Source: Rubinisphaera margarita (GTDB lineage Bacteria; Planctomycetota; Planctomycetia; Planctomycetales; Planctomycetaceae). From it: a stretch of 64,000 nt of DNA. Numbering within the stretch: the stretch's first letter is position 1; every line of letters begins with the position of its first letter. The translations under genes were made by a program, and so were the position numbers. Below the pieces are notes generated by a model that worked only from the letters and a program-made list of their open reading frames with translations, was not told the origin of the DNA and did no database searches. Positions 27,967 through 36,384 of this stretch are shown here, piece after piece. The stretch spans positions 1 through 64,000 of the forward strand of contig NZ_JAKFGB010000014.1 of the NCBI RefSeq assembly GCF_022267515.1. The letters are read 5' to 3'.

Positions 27967-28410
27967 ATAGCAGCTGCTCCTACGTAAGTAGATTACTTAA
28001 AAATGGTTTTCCGAGTCCCCAGACCTCCAGGTCTCAGGGATTTCAATATTCGAAAGTCGATCGCTGGCTCGGGGCGGCGTGCGCGTACCGGGAGCGTTGG
28101 TCAACATGACGTGAAAAAAATCGCTCGCTGAAATCGACGGGAATTATGCCGTCGGGAAGTGGCTCTTACTGGGGCCCGGAGTGGGCCGCAGGTAACCATC
28201 GAGCTGTAGAATTGAAGGAGGAGAGAATCTGCATGACTGAGTCCATTCTGCCTTCTCCAGCATTAACTGAAAACTACTGTACAAATCCGAGTCGACGTCT
28301 TCAGGCGACTGTAGATCCGGGTCCTGACTGCAGGCCAGTCAGACCTCCTTGCCGAATCCGCATGGCAATTGGCCACGTCGTGCAGCGAATCGCCGCGGAA
28401 AACCGCTACG
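27967..28410 (-). other. Long leader region of nrdA
   Basis: If transcription starts near 28408, the nrdA mRNA has a leader of about 440 nt. On the minus strand it contains an AAGGAGGT at 28343-28350 with no start codon in place, a hairpin at 28324-28342 (CTGACTG/CAGTCAG), a 26-codon frame at 28166-28246 behind GGAGAAGG, a hairpin at 28135-28154 and a run of seven T at 28114-28120. An imperfect palindrome around 28015-28038 (CAGACCT-CC-AGGTCT) lies close to nrdA. Confidence 0.4.
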
Positions 28411-28457
28411 TCGCAATATAAAGGATCCGTGAAGGCTGTCAACACTAAATATTGTAT
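28411..28457 (-). promoter_or_regulatory. nrdA promoter with two NrdR-box-like sites
   Basis: On the minus strand TTGACA (28437-28442) and TATATT (28415-28420) are 16 bp apart. ATACAATATTTAGTGT (28442-28457) matches the NrdR-box consensus acaCwAtATaTwGtgt at 14 of 16 positions; ATCCTTTATATTGCGA (28411-28426) matches at 11 of 16. The boxes are 31 bp apart start to start, the usual three-turn spacing, and cover the -35 and -10. NrdR represses reductase genes when dATP/ATP is high. Confidence 0.75.
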
Positions 28458-28872
28458 GTGTCGACATTCGGAAACACCAGTGATAAATCGATTTTGTGGA
28501 AAACTTCGTAAGTCGGCTGTTTCCAAGCGATTCGCTGCAGATCCGCTGTCAACAACCTGTCGAAAACCTTTGTTCGGCACGCCAGAATAGTGTACGGGGG
28601 CCGTTTATGACGATTCTGAGCAACCACAACACCTTGTGGCCTCCCTGAAGCCGAAACGCTATCCCATTTTCGCGTTTGCAGTTGCGCCGCAGCCATTGTT
28701 GAGGGTGACCTTCGCGTCGGGGGATCGCGAGGCACCGCCGGCGATCCCGGGGGAAATCGTGCCAGTTCCCGGCTTTGACTGTGACGGTTGTAGCGGTTGT
28801 GACGATACCAGAACTGTATCGGATTCCGTATTCCGTCGGCTCGCCTGCGAGACCGGCCTTGAGGACACTGCA

Positions 28873-29571
28873 ATGGGAATATGCCAGGGATGTCATGCCG
28901 GGTGCTGCCGCTCCTTCGCAATTCCCATGACAGGGGCTGACATCATTCGCATCGAGCGGGATACCGGCCGGACGTTCTGGGACTTCGGCTGCCGCTGGGC
29001 CGATCCGGAAGGATCGATCGCCGCGAACTATGCGCCGCACTTCTTCTTCCACGATGAACCGCAAACACCGTTCGTCATCTGTCTGAAACACGAGGACAGT
29101 TCGTTGTTTCCGGGTTCGAGTCGCTGCAAGTTCCTGAAAGAATCGCCGCCGGATGCCGAGCATCCCCTCGGACGGGGCGAATGCGGAATCTATCAGTCAC
29201 GGCCGGCAGCCTGCCGTGTCTTTCCGACCAAGTTCGACGTTCAGAACGAGCTGCCCATTCTGCATTCAGTTCCTGAGTACGGTCGCGAACAGAAACTCCC
29301 GCAATACAAGCTTTGTCCACGGCAGTGGACGCCGGCTGATGTCGACCCCATCGACTCGGCACGAGATCTGGTGGTCGCACGTTACGAGGCCCGTTTCTTC
29401 TCGCAGCTCGCTCGGTTGTGGAATCAGAAGGTCGGCAAGTGGGATGTCTTCCCGGAGTTCCTGCGAGACGTCTATGCCCGTCGAGTGCAGGAGGTTCCTC
29501 AGGAACAGTACGCGGAAGAGCCTCACATCCTGAAGATCGCCGATTTTCAGCAGGCCCAGCGTCGGGCTTAG
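28873..29571 (+). CDS. YkgJ family cysteine-cluster protein
   Basis: Protein of 232 aa from the ATG at 28873, with GAGG nine bases upstream. A GTG at 28636 would add 79 residues, including a Cys-rich stretch (CDGCSGC), and cannot be excluded. The cluster CQGCHAGCC at the N-terminus, together with a later CKFL, CGIYQSRPAACRVFPT, forms the metal-binding pattern of the YkgJ/UPF0153 family, thought to bind iron-sulfur or zinc. Function is unknown. It is divergent from nrdA. Confidence 0.8.
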   Translation: MGICQGCHAGCCRSFAIPMTGADIIRIERDTGRTFWDFGCRWADPEGSIAANYAPHFFFHDEPQTPFVICLKHEDSSLFPGSSRCKFLKESPPDAEHPLGRGECGIYQSRPAACRVFPTKFDVQNELPILHSVPEYGREQKLPQYKLCPRQWTPADVDPIDSARDLVVARYEARFFSQLARLWNQKVGKWDVFPEFLRDVYARRVQEVPQEQYAEEPHILKIADFQQAQRRA

Positions 29572-29572
29572 A

Positions 29573-29673
29573 GCAGTTCACTTAATGGTGTAGCCGTTCC
29601 GCCTGCATAAGGGGCCGCGTTTCAGGCGAAAACTCGATTCCCTGCGGACATACGGTAGAGCGATTCGCTCTTG
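29573..29673 (+). repeat. Dispersed ~100-bp repeat, copy 2
   Basis: It starts 2 bp after a stop codon and matches 7255-7355 throughout, with substitutions. The hairpin AGAGCG-ATT-CGCTCT is retained. Confidence 0.7.
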
Positions 29674-29692
29674 AGCTGTGAACGACGGGTAA

Positions 29693-29771
29693 CGGTTCCT
29701 TCTGCCTGTAGCGGCTGCGTTCCAGGCAATTGATCGGTCACGCGGACATAGGTTCGAGCGACTCCGCTCCA
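29693..29771 (+). repeat. Dispersed repeat, diverged third copy
   Basis: A shorter, more diverged copy follows copy 2 directly. It keeps GCGTTCCAGGC, GCGGACATAGG and the terminal AGCGACTCCGCTC. It ends 14 bp before the epmA start. Confidence 0.5.
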
Positions 29772-29784
29772 GTGGTGATGGGAT

Positions 29785-30783
29785 ATGTCTGATGCTTACC
29801 TGCCGACTGCGGAGATTGCCGCACTGAAGGCACGAGCCGCACTTACGGCTCGCGTCCGGAGTTTCTTTGAGCAACACGACTACTGGGAAGTCGAAACTCC
29901 TCTGCTCTGCCGTGAATCCGTGATCGATGCGCATCTCGATCCGTTTGAGCTCATTCTGTCAGCGAATAACGCGACAACGTCCGAACGATTCTTCCTGCAG
30001 ACTTCGCCGGAGTTCTGTATGAAGCGACTGCTTGCCGCCGGGGCGGATCGGATTTATCAGATCACCCGTGCCTTCCGGAAAGATGAAGCCGGCGATCGGC
30101 ACAACCCGGAGTTTTCGATCCTGGAGTGGTACGCCCTCGATGACGATCTCGTCTCGCAGATGTCGTTTGTAGAAGCCCTTTGTCGCGAACTTCTGCATCC
30201 AGACGGGCTGCGTGCGAAATCGTTTCTGCGTGTCACCTGGGCCGATGCATTTGAGAACGTTCTGGGGATCCAGATTCTCGAACTCGACGCCGCCGAGCTG
30301 ATGGAATTCTGTCTGCAGACGATCCCTGATGCGGTTCCCTCGGAGCACGCGGGAATCGACGAAGGCTGGGACTTCTGGGCTCAACTGCTGCTCTGCGAAC
30401 GGATCGAGCCCTGGCTCGCCGAACAGCATGCGGTCTTCCTCTACAACTATCCGGCTTCCCAGGCTGCGCTGGCCCGGCTCTCGCCTGAGGATCCGCGGGT
30501 TGCCGAACGGTTTGAACTCTACGTGGGTGGACTGGAGATCTGCAATGGCTACCGGGAGCTGCTCGATGCCAGCGTGCTTCGAGAACGCAACGCATTGGAG
30601 AACGCAATCCGCGTGCGGCAGGGGTTGAGCGACCTTCCAGAGACGCGACATCTGCTGGCGGCCATGGAAGCCGGATTGCCCGACTGCTCGGGCGTCGCGC
30701 TTGGCCTCGACCGGCTCATCATGCTGGCTCTGAAACGCGACACGATCGATCAGGTGATTTCATTCCCGATCGATCGTGTGTGA
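29785..30783 (+). CDS. epmA: Elongation factor P--(R)-beta-lysine ligase (EpmA/PoxA/GenX)
   Basis: Protein of 332 aa, the size of the family. It is a class II lysyl-tRNA synthetase catalytic core without the anticodon-binding domain: motif 1 region WEVETPLLCRESVIDAHLDPF, motif 2 FRKDEAGDRHNPEFSILEWY, motif 3 GVALGLDRLIML. EpmA ligates (R)-beta-lysine to a conserved lysine of elongation factor P, which relieves ribosome stalling at polyproline. The lysine 2,3-aminomutase EpmB and EF-P genes are not in the window. The diverged repeat directly upstream may contribute to its promoter region. It could use ordinary lysine if no EpmB exists. Confidence 0.9.
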   Translation: MSDAYLPTAEIAALKARAALTARVRSFFEQHDYWEVETPLLCRESVIDAHLDPFELILSANNATTSERFFLQTSPEFCMKRLLAAGADRIYQITRAFRKDEAGDRHNPEFSILEWYALDDDLVSQMSFVEALCRELLHPDGLRAKSFLRVTWADAFENVLGIQILELDAAELMEFCLQTIPDAVPSEHAGIDEGWDFWAQLLLCERIEPWLAEQHAVFLYNYPASQAALARLSPEDPRVAERFELYVGGLEICNGYRELLDASVLRERNALENAIRVRQGLSDLPETRHLLAAMEAGLPDCSGVALGLDRLIMLALKRDTIDQVISFPIDRV

Positions 30784-30833
30784 GTGCACATTCCTGCCCC
30801 GACGCATGAGCGAAGGTCCGGAACGAGGAATTA

Positions 30834-33158
30834 CTACGATTGGTTGATGGGCAAGACCGGTTCGAGAGTTTCGGTTGTCGGCTTATTCGATGGATACGTC
30901 TGATATCCGCCACCGTAGCCGCCGCGATACTGATACTCTCCCGAATGCCCCTGCAGTCCGTTGGCGACGACGCCGAGCAGACGAATCTCATGAGACTCGA
31001 ACATCTCGAGGGCTCGCTTGATGGACGGTCGGCGGTTCTTGTTCATGCGGATCACAAGCATCACGGCGTCAACGCTTTGAGCGGCGATACAGGGATCGCT
31101 GACGGCCAGCACCGGCGGGCTGTCGATGAGGATGTAGTCGTAATCGCGTTTGGCCTCACCGAACAGATAATGCAGTTTGGCTGACGACAGGAGTTCGGCC
31201 GGTTTGGCGGGGATGGCTCCTGCGGTGAGTATATCGAGGTTCTCAATGCCTGACTGCTGCTTCGCATTGGAGAACTCGATCTCGCCGAGCAGGCATTCGC
31301 TCAAGCCGATATCTTCACGCAGTCCGAACAGACGGTGCACCATCGGACGCCGCAGATCGGCATCGATGAGAAGCACTTTCTTTCCGGCCTGAGCGATGGA
31401 GATCGCCAGATTGGAAATCGTTGTCGTCTTACCGTCGCCCGGCTCAGAGCTGGTGAACTGGACGATTTGTGCGTTGGCATCGGCGGTTCGCACGAAGAAG
31501 GTCGCCCGAACCGAACGGCAGGCTTCTGCTTCCGGTGAGCCGGGATCGTGATAGTAGTAGAGCATGGGAGCCAAACCGGTTTCCCGGGCCGCCGCCAGAT
31601 TCTTCGACGGGTTGTTGATGGCCGGCAGAGTTCCCAGAACCGGGGCGTCGACGATGCTGCGGATATCGTTAAGGTCGCGAACAGAGGTGTCCCGCATCTC
31701 CCGGAGGAAGAGCCAGCCGAATGCGACAACCATCGTCATCACCAGGCAACCGCCGACGATCTTAATCAGGTGCTTCACGTCGCTCTCAGGACGGGCGGGC
31801 GAAATCTGCTGCAGCTGATAGCCTTTATCTGGAGCCAGGCTGAGGACTTCAATTCGGTTGGCCACGATGTCGTGCAGCGATTTGATTCGCTCCAGTTCTT
31901 CGCTCAACAGCTGATCGCGAGTCTCATAATGAGCAAAGGCCTTGGCCTGGTCGGACGACCGCTGGTAGAGCTTCTCGAGTTCGACCAGACGGTTCTGCAG
32001 TTCGCCCTTCTGCTGGCTCAAAGCAACGAGGTAAGTTTCCACGGGATCATTTCCGTAGACAACTTCGCTCTGTCCGGTCGTCTCGTTTCGCTTCGTCTGC
32101 ACGAGCGGCAGTTCGACGCCCAGCTGTCGATAATAACTCTTAACCAGATCGATGCGTTTCCGCACGTTGCTCACATCCGGATGCCCACCGCCGTAGAGTT
32201 TGAGCAGCTGCTGTTCTTCGAGCAGGAGTGGAATCAGCTGGGAATCGAGTCGCTCCCGCTGGGTCGCGCCGGTCACCACGGTTTGTGAGGTCGCCTGCTG
32301 ATCCTTCGAGAGGAACGTCTTCACGAGCAGCATCAATGCTTCCCGCGACTCACCCCGTTCGATCGCCGAGCGCAGCGTGGTCAGACGCGAGTTGATTTCT
32401 TCGTAGGAAAGCTCGACCTTCACGCGTTCGGCCGCGACGGCCTGCACGCGCTGATGGTGAATATTCGTGACATTGTCCGGACCCTTCTCCGCTCCGGGAG
32501 GGGCTTTCCACAGCAGTGGAGCTTCCTGGCGGAATTTCTGGTACTCGGCTGTCTTCTCTGCCAGTCGGGGGGCCAGATCATCGTTGATCTGCTGAAGCAG
32601 TGTCTGGAGTTCGTAATGGTTCTTCTGGGCGTCTTCCTGCAGATACTCGTCGTAAGCCTTGATGACGGCATTCAGAATTGCGGTGGCGTCGGTGGCATTG
32701 GTCGTTGTGTAAGCCAGGTTCAGGATGTTGAACTGATGATGATCTTCCCCCGCGGTGCGGCTCACCTTGAGGCCGTCGATGATGTCACGTGCAGGTTCTT
32801 CACTGCCTGTGAGCGTCGCCAGCTTTTGCAGCTGACCATCGCGCACGGCTCGTTCTACGACTTTCGGGCTGCGAATAATCTCGACGTGAGCACTGCGTTC
32901 CCCAACGGTAATGCGGTTCCCGTCTTCACGAATCTCGATCGGATTCTTCAGCTTGACCAGGATCTGCGAATTGGCCACGTACTTGGGGCCAATCGCCTTG
33001 TAGGCCATGATCCCCAGTCCGAGTCCGGCCACGGCTGCCAGTCCAAGCACGAAGATGTTCTTGAATGCCAGTCGCACAAGATCAATCGTCGGCTCGCTGG
33101 ATTTGACGAGGGGATGCCCTTCCAGTCGGTCGTTCGAATTAGCGGTGGACGTCTTCAC
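30834..33158 (-). CDS. Polysaccharide biosynthesis tyrosine autokinase (Wzz plus BY-kinase)
   Basis: Protein of 774 aa. A Wzz-type chain-length domain lies at the N-terminus, with a first membrane segment (NIFVLGLAAVAGLGLGIMAY), a long periplasmic coiled part (~residues 190-450) and a second membrane segment (GGCLVMTMVVAFGWLFL). The C-terminal kinase has Walker A SEPGDGKTTT (about 573), Walker A' LLIDADLRRP and Walker B YILIDSPP. A Tyr-rich end (YQYRGGYGGGYQTY) is the expected autophosphorylation cluster. It controls export or length of an exopolysaccharide. The gene is downstream of a sugar epimerase gene on the same strand. Confidence 0.93.
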   Translation of the reverse strand: MKTSTANSNDRLEGHPLVKSSEPTIDLVRLAFKNIFVLGLAAVAGLGLGIMAYKAIGPKYVANSQILVKLKNPIEIREDGNRITVGERSAHVEIIRSPKVVERAVRDGQLQKLATLTGSEEPARDIIDGLKVSRTAGEDHHQFNILNLAYTTTNATDATAILNAVIKAYDEYLQEDAQKNHYELQTLLQQINDDLAPRLAEKTAEYQKFRQEAPLLWKAPPGAEKGPDNVTNIHHQRVQAVAAERVKVELSYEEINSRLTTLRSAIERGESREALMLLVKTFLSKDQQATSQTVVTGATQRERLDSQLIPLLLEEQQLLKLYGGGHPDVSNVRKRIDLVKSYYRQLGVELPLVQTKRNETTGQSEVVYGNDPVETYLVALSQQKGELQNRLVELEKLYQRSSDQAKAFAHYETRDQLLSEELERIKSLHDIVANRIEVLSLAPDKGYQLQQISPARPESDVKHLIKIVGGCLVMTMVVAFGWLFLREMRDTSVRDLNDIRSIVDAPVLGTLPAINNPSKNLAAARETGLAPMLYYYHDPGSPEAEACRSVRATFFVRTADANAQIVQFTSSEPGDGKTTTISNLAISIAQAGKKVLLIDADLRRPMVHRLFGLREDIGLSECLLGEIEFSNAKQQSGIENLDILTAGAIPAKPAELLSSAKLHYLFGEAKRDYDYILIDSPPVLAVSDPCIAAQSVDAVMLVIRMNKNRRPSIKRALEMFESHEIRLLGVVANGLQGHSGEYQYRGGYGGGYQTYPSNKPTTETLEPVLPINQS

Positions 33159-33260
33159 CTGGAATGCCTTTGTGTTTCGGAGGGATCACGCAGACCGTCG
33201 CTGGACTGCTGCCATATTCAAAGTACCGAGTCTCTGTCTGTCTTCTAACGCACAGCCGGG

Positions 33261-34226
33261 TCAGCAACTGCTGGCACGAGCCTGTTCCTCTTCGAGATGC
33301 CGGCGATAAGCGAGCACAGTTTCTCGCAGCCCTTCTTCAAAGCCGGTTTCCGGCACATAGCCGAGATCGCGGGTCGTGGCGGAGATGTCGGCCCAGGAGT
33401 GGAGAATGTCTCCCGCACGTGGTGGTTCGAAATCTGGAGCGAACGGAACGTCGAGAAGATCGCAGATCTGCTTCAGCATCTCGCCCACACCGACCCGTTC
33501 GCCGGAGGCCACGTTGTAAACGTTGCCGGAAGCGCCCGGAGCGGTCGCCGCGAGAAGGTTCGCCTGGACGACATTGCCGACGTAAACGAAGTCGCGGGAC
33601 TGGCTGCCATCGCCAAAAATTTTGGGGGTGCGTCCGGAAAGCAAAGCAGTCACGAACAACGGAATCACAGCCGAATACGGGCTGTTGGGATCCTGACGCG
33701 GACCGAAGACGTTGAAGTATCGCAGTCGAACTGTTTCCAGGTCGTAACATTGCGCGAAGGACTCGCAGTACAACTCGCCGGCGAGCTTCGCAGCCGCATA
33801 GGGCGACAGGGTCTGCGGCACATGGCTTTCCTGTTTCGGCATTTGCGGCCGGTCGCCGTAAGCACTGCTCGAAGCGGCGTAGACTACGCGGCGGACGCCG
33901 GCTTTTCGTGCGGCATTCAGAACATTAAGTGTTCCCGTCGCGCAGACATCATGAACTTCGGCCGGCTTCTCGATGCTCAGCGGCACGGAAGCCAGAGCGG
34001 CCTGATGGATGACAATCTCACGACCTTCGACGGCTGTGGCCAGCGCCTCGGGATTGCGAATGTCTCCCGGGATGAATTCAAAACCTGTCGGGATCGCATC
34101 CAGATTACGCTGGTGGCCGGTGCTCAGGTTATCAAAGACCCGGACATCGTGGCCCTGCTCAACGAGACGGGTAGCGATGTGCGATCCGATAAATCCGGCT
34201 CCACCTGTGACGAGGTATCTGGCCAT
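33261..34226 (-). CDS. NAD-dependent sugar epimerase/dehydratase (GalE/WbpP-like)
   Basis: Protein of 321 aa of the extended SDR type. The cofactor loop GGAGFIGS (8-15), Ser119-121, and catalytic Tyr143 and Lys147 (SPYAAAK) are in place. The phrase YGDRPQMPKQESHVPQTLSPYAAAK and FGPRQDPNSPYSAVIPLF fit UDP-sugar 4-epimerases. It would interconvert nucleotide sugars for polysaccharide synthesis, which suits its position upstream of the Wzz/BY-kinase gene. Whether the substrate is UDP-glucose or an N-acetylated sugar is not clear. Confidence 0.88.
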   Translation of the reverse strand: MARYLVTGGAGFIGSHIATRLVEQGHDVRVFDNLSTGHQRNLDAIPTGFEFIPGDIRNPEALATAVEGREIVIHQAALASVPLSIEKPAEVHDVCATGTLNVLNAARKAGVRRVVYAASSSAYGDRPQMPKQESHVPQTLSPYAAAKLAGELYCESFAQCYDLETVRLRYFNVFGPRQDPNSPYSAVIPLFVTALLSGRTPKIFGDGSQSRDFVYVGNVVQANLLAATAPGASGNVYNVASGERVGVGEMLKQICDLLDVPFAPDFEPPRAGDILHSWADISATTRDLGYVPETGFEEGLRETVLAYRRHLEEEQARASSC

Positions 34227-34480
34227 GGAGACTGCTTTCTGGTGCGAACGTCGAGTCAGTAGTGTGTGGAATCTCAGCGAGCGGTTTCACGGACGACCAA
34301 TAGATCTCCGCGCCACCGGCGGTCGCTGTGAAACCCTAGCTCGCAACCACGGCTCGGTCTGTTGAATTCCCGCAACAGATGCCTTTTCCCGACAGCGCCC
34401 GGCCCGCACGACTGATGGGATCGGATCAACGGGAATAATCCTTCCTTCACGTTCCCGGGATGAAGCGGTTTCTCTCCGAA

Positions 34481-34526
34481 CGCCAAAAGAAAAAAAGACA
34501 CGCCCGTGGGGAAAGGCGTGTCTTTT
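34481..34526 (-). terminator. Terminator of the HtrA-like protease gene
   Basis: AAAAGACACGCC (34493-34504) pairs perfectly with GGCGTGTCTTTT (34515-34526); on the minus strand a long T run follows. The remaining part of 34227-34569 shows no gene. Confidence 0.88.
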
Positions 34527-34569
34527 CGGCAGTCAAAAGATCGTGTAGAGCGGCGGAGTGCGTTCCTGT

Positions 34570-35745
34570 TTAGCGGCTGCGCCAGTCGTTGAGCTTCGGA
34601 GCTTCGCTCCGCTGTTCCAGATCATCGCGATCACCGAGAACAACGGGAATGGTCTGACGTTTGCCGTTGCGAAGAATGATTGCCTGCACGCTCGTCTGGA
34701 CCGAGGTCAGGCTGACGAGATTGATCAGGTGATTCTCGTCGAGGACTTCCACACCACCGAAGTAGAGGATCACATCGTCGATGATTAACCCGGAGCGGGA
34801 CGCCGGCGTGTTCTTGTAGACATCGACCACGCGGGCTCCGCGAACACGGTCCAGGCCCATTTTCTGTGCCGTTTCCAGGTCGAAGTCCGGATCGAGCTTC
34901 ACCCCGAGATAGGCCCGGCGAACTTTGCCATGACTGATGAGCTGCTCGGTGACATAGCGGACGAGGTTGCTGGGAATGCTGAAGCCGATCCCCTCATTGC
35001 CGCCGCTGTTGGAGGCGATTGCGGTATTGATGCCGATGACACGGCCGGACAGGTCGATCAGCGGACCGCCACTGTTGCCCGGGTTGATGGCCGCATCGGT
35101 TTGCAGGAAGTCCTGATTGATGACGTCACTCGATTCACCCAGTCGCAGCGAGCGGCGTCCCTTGGCCGAGATGATGCCGAATGTGACCGACTGACTGAGG
35201 CCGAACGGGCTTCCCTGGGCGAGCACCATATGGCCGATGTTGACCGTGTCACTGTCACCCCAGCGAGCTGGCTGGATGTTGGGCTCATCGATCATCATCA
35301 CGGCGACATCGGACTTCTCATCGGCCCGAACTTCGGTGGGATGAATCGTGCGGCCATCGTGGAGCTGAATCCGGATGTCATAGACTTCGGCGTCGGCGAT
35401 CACGTGCCGATTGGTCACGACAAACGGTGTCCGGGCCTGTGAGCTGGTCATGATGACGCCCGAGCCAGTTTCTTCGACCAGGCCACCCGTTTTGGACTGC
35501 CGTTCGCTCTGAATGTGAACGACGCTTGGCGTCGTGACCGAGGCAATCTGCGAAAGGAGCGTACTGCCATCGCCGAGCGGCGACTGGGCGACCGCCAGCT
35601 GGCGGTACATCTGATCGACAGCCGAAGCCGTCATGTGTTCGGCGTGGACGGAACTCTGAGTCAGCGACTCCCGGCCTGTGAGCCCGAGGATCACTCCGAG
35701 CAGGAAAAACAGGCTCGAAAAAAAGAGGGTCGTGTGTCTAAGCAT
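34570..35745 (-). CDS. Trypsin-like serine protease with PDZ domain (HtrA/DegP family)
   Basis: Protein of 391 aa. A membrane anchor or signal segment opens it (TLFFSSLFFLLGVILGLTG). The catalytic triad is His114 (TNRHVI), Asp146 (KSDVAVM) and Ser225 (GNSGGPL). A single PDZ domain follows at about 265-365, with the carboxylate-binding loop region AYLGVKL. HtrA proteases handle misfolded proteins in the envelope; the one-PDZ layout is DegS/HtrA-like. The start ATG opens the hydrophobic segment. A strong terminator lies 44 bp after the stop. Confidence 0.92.
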   Translation of the reverse strand: MLRHTTLFFSSLFFLLGVILGLTGRESLTQSSVHAEHMTASAVDQMYRQLAVAQSPLGDGSTLLSQIASVTTPSVVHIQSERQSKTGGLVEETGSGVIMTSSQARTPFVVTNRHVIADAEVYDIRIQLHDGRTIHPTEVRADEKSDVAVMMIDEPNIQPARWGDSDTVNIGHMVLAQGSPFGLSQSVTFGIISAKGRRSLRLGESSDVINQDFLQTDAAINPGNSGGPLIDLSGRVIGINTAIASNSGGNEGIGFSIPSNLVRYVTEQLISHGKVRRAYLGVKLDPDFDLETAQKMGLDRVRGARVVDVYKNTPASRSGLIIDDVILYFGGVEVLDENHLINLVSLTSVQTSVQAIILRNGKRQTIPVVLGDRDDLEQRSEAPKLNDWRSR

Positions 35746-36384
35746 TGTCGCCTCGCAGGGAAATCGCGGCTGTCAGAAAGTGCGTCGCTTTACCGAAGTG
35801 GTACGAGATACTTGAAACACGTCATTCGTTTCGAAGTCCCAGCCGCTTCCTCCGGCTCCTTTCACACGCTCATCCTGGCGGTGAATCATCCCTGTGGGTG
35901 ATGCTGCGGTTCACGTCAGCACCAAACTATGATCTCGTGAATGTCAAATCGGTCAAATGGAAATTCGGAAAATAATCAAACCGCTCCATCTCCTCGGGCC
36001 CACGTTGGTTCGTGGATGCGGCCCCGAATAACAGGACTCACGTGACTATCCGGACATCCGAGATTGGGTGCGATCGACAGCCCGAATACTTTGCGAACGA
36101 CCGCTGCGGTCGCGCTGCCGCGCATAATCGCGCCAGCAGGATTTCTGCGAGCTTCCTCACGGAATGATCGACGCACGGGAACGCCAGGCGGGGTGCGAAT
36201 CGTAACGGTTGTAACGATCAGAACTGGCAGGGGGCTTGTGGAAAGACAAACTGACAGGGTCGCCATTTGACTTCTTGTCTTTGGGTGTACCGGATTCCTA
36301 AGTTCGAAAGAAGCAACGGTTCGGCAGGAATTTCGGCAACGCCGGTGAAGCAGTTTCGCCGCGGGCCAGACAGGAAACAGGACT
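35746..36384. other. Divergent intergenic region of 639 bp, no supported gene
   Basis: It separates the protease gene from the Pro/Glu/Lys-rich gene. Short frames on both strands (for example 36064-36270 plus) have no protein character or ribosome binding site. It likely holds both promoters. Confidence 0.45.

Noticed and set aside
28233..28421. Plus-strand frame of 62 codons behind GGAGGAG
   Set aside because: It overlaps the nrdA promoter and NrdR sites, its translation has no protein character and it ends inside the promoter. A ribosome-binding site alone is weak evidence.
36064..36270. Small plus-strand frame in the 639-bp gap before the Pro/Glu/Lys-rich gene
   Set aside because: No ribosome-binding site, no domain, Arg/Thr-rich composition; left as intergenic.
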